From: Poriferisodalis sp965208485
GTDB taxonomy: Bacteria > Actinomycetota > Acidimicrobiia > Acidimicrobiales > Poriferisodalaceae
NCBI RefSeq assembly: GCF_965208485.1
Contig: NZ_OZ242344.1
Span: 992,001 to 1,056,000, forward strand
Length of the DNA stretch: 64,000 bases
Reading direction: 5' to 3'
Positions within the stretch are counted from its first letter, which is position 1; the number at the start of each line of letters is the position of its first letter. Positions 27,477-37,099 of the stretch are shown here, piece by piece. The notes beneath the pieces are model-generated. The model made no database searches. It saw only the letters and a program-made list of their open reading frames with translations, and was not told the DNA's origin. The position numbers and the translations under genes are program-made.

Positions 27477-29150
27477 GCCCTGATTATTCACGAGTCTGGT
27501 GTTCGGGGCTGTTGGGGTCCGCGGAAAAGCCCCTCTGACCTGTGACGATGCATGTCTGCAAGGAACGCATCGGCGGGTTCAGGGGGGCATCTCCGAGGTG
27601 AAGTCTATCAGTGTCACGAACGCGCGTCTGGCAGGCGGCGGGGACCGGGTCGTGTGGGGCGCGGGACTGTTCGCTTTGGGCGGCTTCGCGGACGGTGTCG
27701 GGCTGACCGGCGCGCTGTCGGCGGCGGTGCCATGGTGGGGGGAGCGCGCTCCGGTCCATGACCGGGGCGCGGTGCTGGTGCACGCGTTGTTGACGGTGGC
27801 TGCTGGCGGGGAGGCGTGCAGCGACATCGAGCATCTGCGCGCCCAGCGGGAGCTGTTCGGCGGTGTGGCGTCGGACTCGACGCTGTACCGCACGATCACC
27901 GGGCTGGGCGCAAACGGCCCCGAGGCGTTGCTGGGCGCCGCAGCGCAGGTGCGCGAATCGGTGTGGGCCGGCCGTGACCGCAGCGGCCCGTTGGTGGCCG
28001 GCATCGACTCCACGCTGGCGGGTGGTCCACTCGGAGAACAAAGCCGGCGCGGCGCCGCATTACAAGCGCGGCTACGGGTTTCATCCGATGATCTGCTCCA
28101 CCGCGGACGGGGAGCCGTTGTGGGTCAAGCTGCGGGCGGGCAACGCCGCCGCGAACAGCATCGCCGATCGTCTCGAAGTGCTCGACGCGGCCGTGGGGAC
28201 GCTGCCCGAGCGCGACGCGGCAGGCCACCGCGAAGGCGACGACAAAGAGCTCGCAGAGCGCCCGCTGGTGGTGCGCATCGACGCCGGCGGCTGCTCAGCG
28301 ACGCTCGCGGCGGGACTCGCGAAGCGCAACGTCGGGTTCGCGGTCTCAGCGCGTTCCGCGCCGGCGATCGCCGCAGCGATCGGCCGCTGCGTGGGCGAGC
28401 CGGGCCGCTGGCACAACAGCCCCGAACGGTCCAAGCAGCGCAAACGCAGCCGCGCTCAGGTCGCGGACCTCACCGACCTCGCCGACCTGTCGGGGTGGCC
28501 TGAGGGGACACGGCTGGTGGTGCGCCGCGAGCCGCGGCACCCCGGCGCGCAGCGAAGCCTGTTCGAAAGCGACAACTTCCGCTGCTGGGGGTTCTACAGC
28601 GACCAGCAAGGCGACACCGCGCAGCTCGACCGCCTGATGCGCTCGCACGCCGACGCCGTGCGCCGCCTCAAGGACAGCGGCCTGTCGCGCATGGCGTTCA
28701 CCGCGTGGAACGCGAACAGCGCATGGGCCGCCATGCGCATGACCAGCCTCGCGCTCGTGGGATGGTTCCAGAACGCCTGCCTCCAAGGCGCCCTCGCCAA
28801 AGCTGCGCCCAAACGGCTCCGCCGGCAGATGTGGCACCTGCCAGCGCTCGTGTGCACCAGCGCACGGCGCACCCTGCTGCGCCTGCCCGAACAGCACCCC
28901 GGCACCCGAGCGCTGCTCGCCATCGCACACCCCCGCTGACCCCCTCCGCGCACCCAGCCAGCACAGCTCCCCGCCCAGCGGGGCAGCCCCGCCGCGCCCG
29001 AACACACACCCGGCCCGCCCCAACGCCCCAACCGCAGCCATCAACGCACCCACGACGCACCCACCAGCACCCCAAAACGCCCAGACCGCAAAAGCGAGCA
29101 AAGAACACGCCCAAAAGAGGCTCAACAGAACTCTCGTGAACAATCAGGGC
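27477..29150 (+). mobile_element. IS1380-family element, copy B (full length)
   Basis: 1674 bp bounded by inverted ends GCCCTGATTATTCACGAG and its near-complement (one mismatch), with one transposase gene; this size and layout fit IS1380. It lies in direct orientation to copy A, 3.2 kb away. The bases 28940-29150 are non-coding right end. Confidence 0.85.
27598..28939 (+). pseudogene. IS1380-family transposase, frameshifted
   Basis: From a GTG at 27598 the frame follows the family (ARLAGGGDRVVWGAGLFAL, FGGVASDSTLYRTI, LVAGIDSTL). It must shift near 28015 to continue with VVHSENKAGAAPHYKRGYGF, PLVVRIDAGGCS and MAFTAWNANSAWAAM. The DDE catalytic Asp residues fall on both sides of the shift. 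Either it is a dead copy or it depends on frameshifting; a random indel is more likely. Confidence 0.8.
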
Positions 29151-29157
29151 TAGCTAC

Positions 29158-30430
29158 CTAGTCCGTACACGAGCACGGCACGCGGAGATCGATGCCGTCC
29201 GAAGTACAACCGTTCGTGTTCAAGAGGTCGCTGCTCGCCGCGCGACGCATGATGCTCTCGTAGTCGGTGTCATGAAACATGCCGATGCGGCCATCTTGAT
29301 TCGTCGACGGTCGACCGTACGCTTCCTCGAGGCGCGACCACCAACGAATGTCCACCGGCGTGCCCTCGACTTCGTCGTCTCGGCCGTTCATCTGGGCGGC
29401 AAGGCGCGCGAGCGCTGCGGGCCCCTTCAGGAAGCAATAGACGCAGTTACCAGCTCCGTCGGGAATGCCTAGGTCATAGGGTCGGCTCGACCAGAAGTGT
29501 CGTACGTGTTCCTCGGTGACGCCGGCGTCGCTCAACGGGCCATACACCAGCTCCCCCAGCGGGTTGAATGCGGTCGCGGCAATGCGTGCCAGCAGCGCCC
29601 TCAGCCATGAGTGACCGCCACATCGCAGTCCGTACTCGTTCAGCCTCGTCCGCTCGCAAGCCAAGCACCGATACGAATCGCTGTGCATTTCCGAAGCGGC
29701 CCCAAATGTCAGCCCAGCCCCGGGGACCGCCTACCGGACGCTTCAAGTCCACCGAAGTGAAGTCCTGCCAATCCTGCTGTGGACGCGCCCACGGTTCAGC
29801 ACATGCCGCCCGAAGGCGCGATTCGCGCTCCTTGCGATCCAGCAGTCCCCTGTAGCGATCTGCCACAACGGCAGCGGTGGCCAAGGAGGTATCCCGATGA
29901 TGCCCCTGTCTCGCCGGCCCGGGCCCGCCGTACAGCCATTCAGCGACAAGATCGTGTCCGGGTCGAACCTTCAATTCTGTCGTGCACATGCGCCGCCACC
30001 TCGACGGCAAACGAGTCCACGACACCATTTCTTCGAATGCTTCCCCCCGGGAACGGTAACCGGGCCAGCGTGGATCATCTCGATCGTCGGCTGGATCCCG
30101 ACGAACCAACCTGAAGGTCCGCGAACGGGTGTAGCCGGATCGTGTCGCTACCTCGACCGCGCACCCTTCGTACCACAGGCACGGTACGCCGAAGCGAGTC
30201 TCGATCTCCTCGCACACACTTCGAGCGAACTCATAGGTACCTGGATGCTCAGCCGTCGTGTTTGCAAACAGCACCACATCACCGCGGTCGTGCTGGAGGA
30301 CTCCGTCCTTCGCGAGCTGCAACACCAACATCGCTGAGCTGCGACCGCCTGAGAAGCGCACAACGTGAGGAAGTTGCTCATGACCGGCTTCCCGGTATGG
30401 CAGATGCGACGGGTCGAGTGCAGCAGTCAC
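29158..30430 (-). pseudogene. PAPS-reductase-like PP-loop protein, one frameshift
   Basis: From the ATG at 30430: VVRFSGGRSSAMLVLQL (a PP-loop, SGGxSS), VVLFANTTAEHPGTYEF, MCTTELKVRP and VLGLRADEAERV. The natural continuation, VYGPLSDAGVTEEHVRHFW, RPYDLGIPDGAGNCVYCFLK and so on to a TAG at 29158, is in another frame. The switch falls around 29550, near a run of G/C. PAPS-reductase-family proteins activate a substrate with ATP; some (DndC-type) act in DNA phosphorothioation, others in sulfate assimilation. Which applies here is not known. Reading error or true pseudogene are both possible. Confidence 0.65.
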
Positions 30431-30594
30431 CGTTCGGACACGCAGTACTCAGGCATGCGAATGCTGAGCGTACCTACCCACCGCCAGCCCTACCCGCCCA
30501 GCGCAACTGGCCCATCCTCGCGCGGCAACACACGGCGACCACAACCAGTTGCCGCTCACTCCGATGCGGGAAGCGTCCTATTGGACGAGCGGCG

Positions 30595-31674
30595 TTACTT
30601 GGCGGTGCGTCGTGCGATCGCGCGCTCGTACATGTCGAGGTAGATCTCGGCCAACCGGGCCATGGAGAACTGCTCGGCACGCTGACGTCCGGCGGCGACG
30701 AGATCGGCTGCGTGATCGGGGCGCTGCAGCACGCGCAGCAATGCGTCGGCCAGCGCGGCCGCATCGCCCGGCGGCACCAGGTCCGCCTCGTCCCCGATGC
30801 GGGCCACGTTGCGGTAGCCGGGCAGGTCGCTGGCGACCACCGGCGTCCAGGCCGCCATCGCTTCCAGCAGCACCACACCGAAGCTCTCGCCGTGCAATGA
30901 CGGGACGCAGACCGCATCGGCGCCCTTGATGCGCGCCAGCTTCTCGGCTTCGCTGACCCTGCCCAGCCACTCGATGCGGGTGTCGCGCTGGTAGCGGCGC
31001 TGCAACTCCTCGGTCTGGGGACCGCGCGACATGACCCACAGCCGGATTCCCTCGGGCAGCCGCGCCATGGCGTCCAGCAGCACGGTGAGGCCCTTGCGGG
31101 GCTCATGACGTCCGATGTAGGCGATAGTCGGCGCCGCGCTGAGCACCGGTTCCACGCTGTCGAAGTGATCCAGCTCGACGCCGTTGAAGACCAGCTCGTA
31201 CTCGCCGCCCAGACCGTCGCGGGCCATCTTGGCGGCGTCTGCGGACACTGCCGCCCGCACGTCGACTCGCGATGCCAGCCACTGGGTTCCCGGCACCAGG
31301 TAGGCGAGGCTGCCCCCCGCTGCATGCCAAGTGCCGACGATGGGCGCCGAATTCAGGAACAGCGCCGTCTGCGTCGGCCCTGGGCACAGGGGCTCATGGA
31401 GATGCAGGACGTCGAATTCCTCGTCCCGCAATGCCCGGACCGTGCGCAGTGTGCAGGCGAAGTCGGGTGCGATCGGAGCAGTCGATCCGTTCGCGAACGT
31501 GGGAATACTGGCGCCTAGGGGCGTGACCCCGGTCTGCGGGGGGGCGCCGTCGCACGGGGCCAGCACCCGCGTCTCGTGGCCATGGCCAGCCAGCGCGCGG
31601 GCAAGACCCAGCACCTGTACCTGCACGCCGCCCGGACTGGTCAGGCTGTACGGCGAGATGATCCCGATTCTCAC
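30595..31674 (-). CDS. pimA: PimA-type phosphatidylinositol alpha-mannosyltransferase (GT4)
   Basis: Transfers the first mannose from GDP-mannose to phosphatidylinositol at the inner membrane face. The 359-residue GT-B protein has the PimA start ISPYSLTSPGGVQVQ, VLHLHEPLCPG, the donor-site hinge YIGRHEPRKGL and the E-x7-E-type PSLHGESFGVVLLEAM. It lies downstream of the acyltransferase and pgsA on the same strand, matching the mycobacterial pgsA-patA-pimA order. A decayed copy of its 3' end lies at 21478-21614. 30431-30594 is empty. Confidence 0.88.
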   Translation of the reverse strand: MRIGIISPYSLTSPGGVQVQVLGLARALAGHGHETRVLAPCDGAPPQTGVTPLGASIPTFANGSTAPIAPDFACTLRTVRALRDEEFDVLHLHEPLCPGPTQTALFLNSAPIVGTWHAAGGSLAYLVPGTQWLASRVDVRAAVSADAAKMARDGLGGEYELVFNGVELDHFDSVEPVLSAAPTIAYIGRHEPRKGLTVLLDAMARLPEGIRLWVMSRGPQTEELQRRYQRDTRIEWLGRVSEAEKLARIKGADAVCVPSLHGESFGVVLLEAMAAWTPVVASDLPGYRNVARIGDEADLVPPGDAAALADALLRVLQRPDHAADLVAAGRQRAEQFSMARLAEIYLDMYERAIARRTAK

Positions 31675-31773
31675 GGACCGTGCCTCATGGGCCGAACCTC
31701 ACAGACGATCCACGCAGGGATTTCCTCTGCTGACGCGACGCTAGGCGCGCCGATGCGTCGGAGGAAAGGGCAA

Positions 31774-32739
31774 TCAGTCTGACGGCCAATTCGGGCCGAA
31801 CAGATGCCACTGGTGCGGCTCTTCGGCGATGAGGGCAGCCAGCTCGTCGGCGAGTTGCTGCGTCACGCTTGCGATGTCTTCTCTCAGACGGCTGTGCCGG
31901 GTGACATCGAGCGGCGGGCGCACCGTGCCGAGGTGCCGGCCGCCGGGCCTGAAGTACACCGCCGTGGGCAGCAGGGCTGCACCGGAGCGCAGTGCCAGCA
32001 TCGCAGGGCCGGCCGGCAGCGTCGTGCGCTCATCCCCGAAGGTGACCTCGACGCCGTCCCCGCTCAGGTCACGGTCGCACAGGAGGCAGACGATCTCGTT
32101 TCGTCGCAGCGCCCCGAGCACTTCGCGGCCCGCGTCGGGACCCAACGGCACCACCCGCATGCCCAGCCGCTCGCGGAACCGGACGAACCACTCAAAGAGT
32201 TCCGGCGGATCGAGGGGTTCCACCACGACCGTGATCGGCAGCCGGTTGACCGTCGCCATCCAGAATCCAGCCCACTCCCAGCCGCCTAGGTGCGGCAGCG
32301 CCAAGATGACGCCGTTGCCCCGCTCGAGCGCCTCTTCCACATGGAAATACGCCGGTACGTCGATGCCGCGATCCAACGTCACCGATTCCAGCGCCGGAAG
32401 CCGGAACGACTCGATCCAGTAGCGGGCGTAGGAGCTGAACGCACACACCGTCGCTCGCTGGATGGCTTGCTCGTCGAACGGCTGAGACGCAGGGTCGCCT
32501 GTCCGGCTCGCCTTCCAGCGCAGCGCTCTCGCCTGGTGCCGCCGGACCATCGCCGCCTTCGTCGGCATCAGCCGGGCCAGCGCCGGTCCCGCCAGCGTGG
32601 CCACACGCTCGCCCAGCCGCAGCGGCACCAGCCGGGCCGCAGCCGAGCCCAGTTGGTAGCCTAGGACTATTGCTTTGTCCCGCCCTCGCGGGCGACGAGC
32701 CCTGTCCCGCCATGCAAAGCGGCGTGGCGCGGTGCTCAC
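31774..32739 (-). CDS. Phosphatidylinositol mannoside acyltransferase (LpxL/HtrB family, PatA-like)
   Basis: Acylates PIM. The 321-residue product has the family's catalytic block LPHLGGWEWAG (His and Glu of HxxxxE), then VVVEPLDPPELFEWFVRFR, CLLCDRDLSGDGVEV and a C-terminal HLFGPNW. The GTG start at 32737-32739 overlaps the pgsA stop by 4 bases (GTGA). It is the middle gene of the PIM operon, ending 99 bases before pimA starts. Confidence 0.85.
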   Translation of the reverse strand: MSTAPRRFAWRDRARRPRGRDKAIVLGYQLGSAAARLVPLRLGERVATLAGPALARLMPTKAAMVRRHQARALRWKASRTGDPASQPFDEQAIQRATVCAFSSYARYWIESFRLPALESVTLDRGIDVPAYFHVEEALERGNGVILALPHLGGWEWAGFWMATVNRLPITVVVEPLDPPELFEWFVRFRERLGMRVVPLGPDAGREVLGALRRNEIVCLLCDRDLSGDGVEVTFGDERTTLPAGPAMLALRSGAALLPTAVYFRPGGRHLGTVRPPLDVTRHSRLREDIASVTQQLADELAALIAEEPHQWHLFGPNWPSD

Positions 32740-33329
32740 TTCGATGTGTCGGCGCTGGCCTGCCGCCACACCTTCACGAAGCGGGTCACCGCGGTCACGG
32801 TCGAGAGCGCCAGCAAGACCCACAGCAGTGGGATGAGCAGCACCTCGAACGCCACGGCCACCGCCAGCACCACTGTGCGCTCAGCCCGCTCCATCAGCCC
32901 GCCCTTGGCCAAGAAACCCAGCAGCTCGGCCTTGGCTCGCTCGTAGGAGATCACGGCGCTTACGCCCAGCACGGCCATCGGCAGCACTGCCCACTGCGCG
33001 CCGTGCTCGGAGGCCAAGTACCAGGCGATGCCGCCGAGCAGCAGCCCGTCGGTGACTCGATCGGCCGTCGAGTCGAAGAAGGCGCCACGGCTCGACGAGG
33101 TCCCCCGGGCGACGGCCACCGGCCCGTCGAGAAGATCGGACAGCGCAGTGAGCACCAGCAGCACGGTGCCCCAGACGAGGCGACCCGCGCCGATGGCGAC
33201 GGCACTTGCAGCAGCCATCACCAACCCGAACCCGGTGAGCACGTCCGCGCTCAGTCCGATCGCGGCAAGGCTGCGCCCGATCGGCGCCGTGACGCTGTCG
33301 ACGCCTTTGCGGAACATGCCGTCGAACAT
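32736..33329 (-). CDS. pgsA: CDP-alcohol phosphatidyltransferase (PgsA-type, phosphatidylinositol phosphate synthase)
   Basis: Integral membrane enzyme making the phosphatidylinositol phosphate headgroup. 197 residues with several membrane helices and the CDP-alcohol motif SDLLDGPVAVARGTSSSRG followed by AFFDSTAD. All four motif aspartates and both glycines are at the right spacing, but the usual Ala-Arg after DGxx is Ala-Val, with an Ala-Arg two residues later. The start is 3 bases from the stop of the preceding membrane protein; the stop overlaps patA. Confidence 0.85.
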   Translation of the reverse strand: MFDGMFRKGVDSVTAPIGRSLAAIGLSADVLTGFGLVMAAASAVAIGAGRLVWGTVLLVLTALSDLLDGPVAVARGTSSSRGAFFDSTADRVTDGLLLGGIAWYLASEHGAQWAVLPMAVLGVSAVISYERAKAELLGFLAKGGLMERAERTVVLAVAVAFEVLLIPLLWVLLALSTVTAVTRFVKVWRQASADTSK

Positions 33330-33331
33330 CG

Positions 33332-33928
33332 TCAGCCCCCGTCGGGGGTGGTGGCGTCAGAACCCGGCTGTCCCTCGGCGGCGGCATAATCGGCATCGGT
33401 CTCAGCACCGGCATCGGCAACGGGTCCCGACGCTGTGGAGATCCAAGTCTCGGGATTGTCCTCCACCCAGTGCTCGAGCACCGAGCCGTTCAGTGCGTCC
33501 ACCAGCACGAGACCTCGCTGTGCCGGCGGATCCTCGGCCGAGTACACGAGCACCCGCCATGTGGGGCGGCTCAGCCAGCCCCGCCAGCCGAGCTGGGCGC
33601 TGGCGTGGCCCACCGCGAAGCCCACATCGGCCGTCGCCGCCACGAGCGCCTCGTTCTCGTTGACGGCGAATCGGCGACCGGCGGCGTACTGGTAGAGGCC
33701 GAAGAGCGCGAGCAGCACACCGCCGGCGGTGACACCACTGTTGAGGAGCACAGCACCGGAATCAGCAGCCAGCGCCGCCGTGGCGGCCCAGACGCCCGCA
33801 GCGAAACACAGCGCGCCGGTGATGCGCCTGCGGGAATTGTCGGGGAACTTGTAGGCGCCGACGAAGCCCCGGTCGAGATCTGCGGGCAGCTCGTCGCGCA
33901 CCTCACCGAGTTCTTCGGGCTCGGTCAT
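33332..33928 (-). CDS. Hypothetical membrane protein, first gene of the PIM operon
   Basis: About 198 residues: an acidic start (MTEPEELGEVRDELPADL), two membrane helices (ITGALCFAAGVWAATAALA; AVLLNSGVTAGGVLLALFGL), then a folded domain with WRVLVYSAEDPPAQRG and an acidic disordered tail. The ATG at 33926-33928 is preferred over an earlier in-frame one. No family recognised. It probably shares the promoter of pgsA. The 290 bases to its right (33929-34218) contain no gene. Confidence 0.65.
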   Translation of the reverse strand: MTEPEELGEVRDELPADLDRGFVGAYKFPDNSRRRITGALCFAAGVWAATAALAADSGAVLLNSGVTAGGVLLALFGLYQYAAGRRFAVNENEALVAATADVGFAVGHASAQLGWRGWLSRPTWRVLVYSAEDPPAQRGLVLVDALNGSVLEHWVEDNPETWISTASGPVADAGAETDADYAAAEGQPGSDATTPDGG

Positions 33929-34218
33929 CGGGGCCAACGCTACCGGCGCCCTCACGTCGGCCCTGCTGCCCTATAGCCAGCGAGACAACATCGACCGGGG
34001 CCGACTGCAGCACGGCGCTAGGGTGCGTCGCGGGTTTCGTTGCACAATGCGCTGGTCCTCTGAACTGCGCGAACAACGGGTGGTGCCCCGCGAGCAAGCC
34101 TCAGACATGCCACCAGGGTGCCGAAGGGACTGGCCCGCTGGCTCTGCCAAGCGACACAGCGAACCCGCCCTCTCCTGAATGACGAGACACGAATGGGCAC
34201 TTCGTTCTGTGCAGAAGC

Positions 34219-35337
34219 CTACAAAGCGACGCCCAGCAGCGCCGCTGCGTCGCTGACCGGCTCGCCGGCATCTGCGGCAGCGTCGATCTCAGCCAGTGCA
34301 CCCGGCGCGTCCAGATCGTCGTCGAGTCGTGCTCGCACACGTGACAGAGCGCCGTCGCCGCGGCCCGCGGTTCGCCAGCGCTCCAGCCGGTGAGCCGCTT
34401 CGGCAACCCGGCTCTCGGTCCAGTCCCAGTCGGAGCGGTAGTGCGCGCCCAGCAGCGCCAGCCGCACCGCCATGGACTCCCATCGCTCTCGCAGGTCGGC
34501 AACGAAGACGAGGTTCCCGGCCGACTTGGACATCTTGGCCCCGTCGTGGCGCACCATCGATGTGTGCATCCAGTGGCGCACGAACTGGTGGCCTGTCGCG
34601 GCTTCGGACTGTGCCCGGGAGCATTCGTGATGGGGGAACACCAAGTCGCTGCCGCCGCCGTGCACATCGATCGTCTCGCCGAGATGCGTCAGCGCCAGCG
34701 CCGAGCACTCGACATGCCAGCCGGGCCGGCCCGGGCCCCACAGCGACGACCATTGCGGTTCGTCCCGCTCAGCCGGCTGCCACAGCACGAAGTCCAGCGG
34801 GTGGCGCTTGTGGGGGTCGTCGGGCCGGCCGCCGCGGCGACGGGCCGTGCGGATCATCTCGTCACGGCTCAGCCGGCACAGGCTGCCGAAGGACGGCGCC
34901 GTGGAGATGTCGAAGTACACGCCGTCCCCGCTGCGGTAGGCGTGGCCGCTTTCGAGCAGCCGGCCGATCAGCCGGCGGATGTCCGGGATGGCAGAGGTGG
35001 CCCGGGGCTCGCTGTCGGCCGGCAGCAGGCCGAGCGCGTCCATGTCCGCATCGAAGGCGGCCAGCGATCCCGCGGCCAAGTCCAGGTAGTGCACGCCGCC
35101 CGCACGAGCCCGCGCCAGCAGATCGTCGTCGACGTCGGTGATGTTGCGCACGCAGCGTGTGCGCGCCCCCTGGTCTCGCAGCCGCCGCTGCAGCACGTCG
35201 TAGGCCAGGAAGGTCGCGGCGTGGCCGACATGGGTGGCGTCGTAGGGGGTGATGCCGCAGACGTACATCCGAACGGTCTCGCCGGGAACTGCACGAAGCG
35301 GCACGACAGCCCCCTGCTGAGTGTCGTACAGATCCAT
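34219..35337 (-). CDS. mshC: MshC-type cysteine:glucosaminyl-inositol ligase (mycothiol synthesis)
   Basis: Class I tRNA-synthetase fold that joins cysteine to GlcN-inositol using ATP. The N-terminal block MYVCGITPYDATHVGHAA is the MshC form (CysS has CGPTVYD and HIGN). Further blocks are CVRNITDVDDDLL, PGWHVECSALA (zinc Cys), GGGSDLVFPHHE and KMSKSAGNL. At 372 residues it is somewhat shorter than typical MshC (~410) and much shorter than CysS, lacking the tRNA anticodon-binding end. Mycothiol is the actinobacterial thiol, in keeping with the other markers. Confidence 0.85.
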   Translation of the reverse strand: MDLYDTQQGAVVPLRAVPGETVRMYVCGITPYDATHVGHAATFLAYDVLQRRLRDQGARTRCVRNITDVDDDLLARARAGGVHYLDLAAGSLAAFDADMDALGLLPADSEPRATSAIPDIRRLIGRLLESGHAYRSGDGVYFDISTAPSFGSLCRLSRDEMIRTARRRGGRPDDPHKRHPLDFVLWQPAERDEPQWSSLWGPGRPGWHVECSALALTHLGETIDVHGGGSDLVFPHHECSRAQSEAATGHQFVRHWMHTSMVRHDGAKMSKSAGNLVFVADLRERWESMAVRLALLGAHYRSDWDWTESRVAEAAHRLERWRTAGRGDGALSRVRARLDDDLDAPGALAEIDAAADAGEPVSDAAALLGVAL

Positions 35338-35372
35338 CGCTCTGAGCCCAACCAGAGCCCGAGCCGCCGGGT

Positions 35373-36188
35373 TCAGTCCCCGACGGTCTCGGCGGCGGCC
35401 GGAGCCGCCTCGGCGCTGCTGGGACCGCCGCCCAGCACGCTGATCGGCACATGGTCGAGGCCGACCAGACGGAGCGCCACCCGGGTCCGGTAGCGGGTGT
35501 TGAGCTGCATCAGCACCGCGGTGAATGCCTCGATGGCCGTGGCGTTGGACAGGTTCCCGCAGTCGAGCGCGCGAGCGCCGGGCATGCGGTCGACGATCTC
35601 GGCGATGTGCCAGGTGGCCTCGCGGTGATCGCTGCAGATGAGGATGTCGCCGTGCACGGGCTCGTCGAGGTTGCCCAACTCGGTCGCCGGCACATGCTGC
35701 AACGCGGCGGCGACCCGCGAATCGGGCAGGGTGGCCTGCACCGAGGCGGCCACCGAGCCACGGGGCGGGATGAGCGGCACGAACTCGTCATCCACCCTGG
35801 CCAACGCATTGGACATCGTCGCCACGACTTTGCCCCGCAGGTGCTCGGCCACGCCGCGCGCCGTGATGGCAGCGGCGTCCCACGGGGTCGCGATCACCAC
35901 CGTGGGCTCGGTGGCGGCGAGGCTGTTGGCGCCGGGGTGAATGCGGAGATCCCGATCGGGCCAGCGGTCGATGATGTTGTCGACCACCTCCATCGACCGG
36001 TACTTCGAGCGCGAGCCCAAGGTCACCTCGCAGCCGATGTCGGCCAGCCGGGCCGCCAGCGCTGCGCCGGCCGGGCCGGTGCCGCCGATGATGCCGAGAC
36101 GGGTCGGCTCGCCGACAGTGCCCGAGGCCGCTGCGGCAATCCCGCCTGCAGTTCCGTTGCCTGTCGCATCCGCCGGCACGTCCGTCAC
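35373..36188 (-). CDS. npdG: NADPH-dependent F420 reductase
   Basis: Moves hydride between NADPH and coenzyme F420. The N-terminal Rossmann loop LGIIGGTGPAGAALAARLA follows a ~28-residue Ala/Gly-rich extension. Further along are TLGSRSKYRSMEVV, VVIATPWDA, LQHVPATELGNL and DCGNLSNATAIEAFTAVL, the usual order. 271 residues against ~210-230 for the family, due to extensions at both ends. It lies 35 bases upstream of mshC on the same strand and divergent from fabI. Confidence 0.85.
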   Translation of the reverse strand: MTDVPADATGNGTAGGIAAAASGTVGEPTRLGIIGGTGPAGAALAARLADIGCEVTLGSRSKYRSMEVVDNIIDRWPDRDLRIHPGANSLAATEPTVVIATPWDAAAITARGVAEHLRGKVVATMSNALARVDDEFVPLIPPRGSVAASVQATLPDSRVAAALQHVPATELGNLDEPVHGDILICSDHREATWHIAEIVDRMPGARALDCGNLSNATAIEAFTAVLMQLNTRYRTRVALRLVGLDHVPISVLGGGPSSAEAAPAAAETVGD

Positions 36189-36319
36189 GCTACTGGCGTG
36201 CTCTTGGGTTACGGGAGCGATTGCCGCCGGGCGCTGCAGCAGTAGCGTCCCCCGGAGGAATGCACGTCAGGAACAGCACGTCAGGCTGCTGAGCCGTGAA
36301 CGGGAGCGGAGGCACGCCG

Positions 36320-37099
36320 ATGGCCGGAGACGGAATCGTGGCAGGCAAGAAGTTCCTCATCACCGGCGTGCTGACCGACGCCTCGCTGGCGTTCAACGTG
36401 GCCCGCCTCGCCCAGGAACAGGGCGCCGAGGTGGTGCTCACGGGCGCCGGCCGGGGCTTGCGGCTGACTGAGCGCACCGCTCGCAAGCTCCCCGAGCCCT
36501 GCGATGTGCTGGCCTGCGACGTCACCGTCCCCGACGAGATCGAAGCTGTGCGCGCCGATCTCGAGCAGCGCTGGGGCAGCCTGGATGGCCTGCTGCATGC
36601 CATCGGTTTCGCTCCCGAGAGCTGCCTCGGCGGCAGCTTTCTCGATGCCCCTTGGGACGATGTGGCTACCGCGGTGCACATCTCCGCATACAGCCTGGCC
36701 GGGCTGAGCGCGCCGATGGCACCGCTGCTGGCCGCAGCAAAGGGATCAGTGGTGGGCCTTACCTTCGATGCCAGCGTCGCGTGGCCCGTCTATGACTGGA
36801 TGGGCGTGGCCAAGGCCGCCCTCGAGTCGACTGCCCGTTATCTGGCCAAGTCGCTGGGTCCCCAAGGCATTCGTGTGAACTTGGTCTCGGCCGGGCCGAT
36901 CCGAACGATGGCTGCCAAGTCGATCCCCGGATTCGCCGAATTCGAAGACGCCTGGGTCAAGCGTGCACCGCTGGGGTGGGACATCAACGACAGCGAGGCG
37001 GTGGCCCGCAGCACGCTGGTGCTGATGTCGGACTGGTTCGGCGGCACCACCGGCGAGATCGTGCACGTGGACGGCGGCTACCACGCCATCGGCGCCTAG
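36320..37099 (+). CDS. fabI: FabI/InhA-type enoyl-[acyl-carrier-protein] reductase (NADH)
   Basis: Last reductive step of type II fatty-acid elongation. 259 residues: GKKFLITGVLTDASLAFNVA, DVTVPDEIE, LHAIGFAPESCLGG, the catalytic Tyr-x6-Lys in VYDWMGVAKAAL, and SAGPIRTMAAKSI. The ATG at 36320 has GGAGG seven bases upstream; a longer frame from 36296 is less likely. Its TAG stop is the first part of a MITE end (CTAGCAGG), so the element inserted exactly at the stop codon. Confidence 0.93.
   Translation: MAGDGIVAGKKFLITGVLTDASLAFNVARLAQEQGAEVVLTGAGRGLRLTERTARKLPEPCDVLACDVTVPDEIEAVRADLEQRWGSLDGLLHAIGFAPESCLGGSFLDAPWDDVATAVHISAYSLAGLSAPMAPLLAAAKGSVVGLTFDASVAWPVYDWMGVAKAALESTARYLAKSLGPQGIRVNLVSAGPIRTMAAKSIPGFAEFEDAWVKRAPLGWDINDSEAVARSTLVLMSDWFGGTTGEIVHVDGGYHAIGA

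Noticed and set aside
34219..35337. Cysteinyl-tRNA synthetase (cysS)
   Set aside because: The CGITPYDATHVGHA block and short length without the anticodon-binding end point to MshC.
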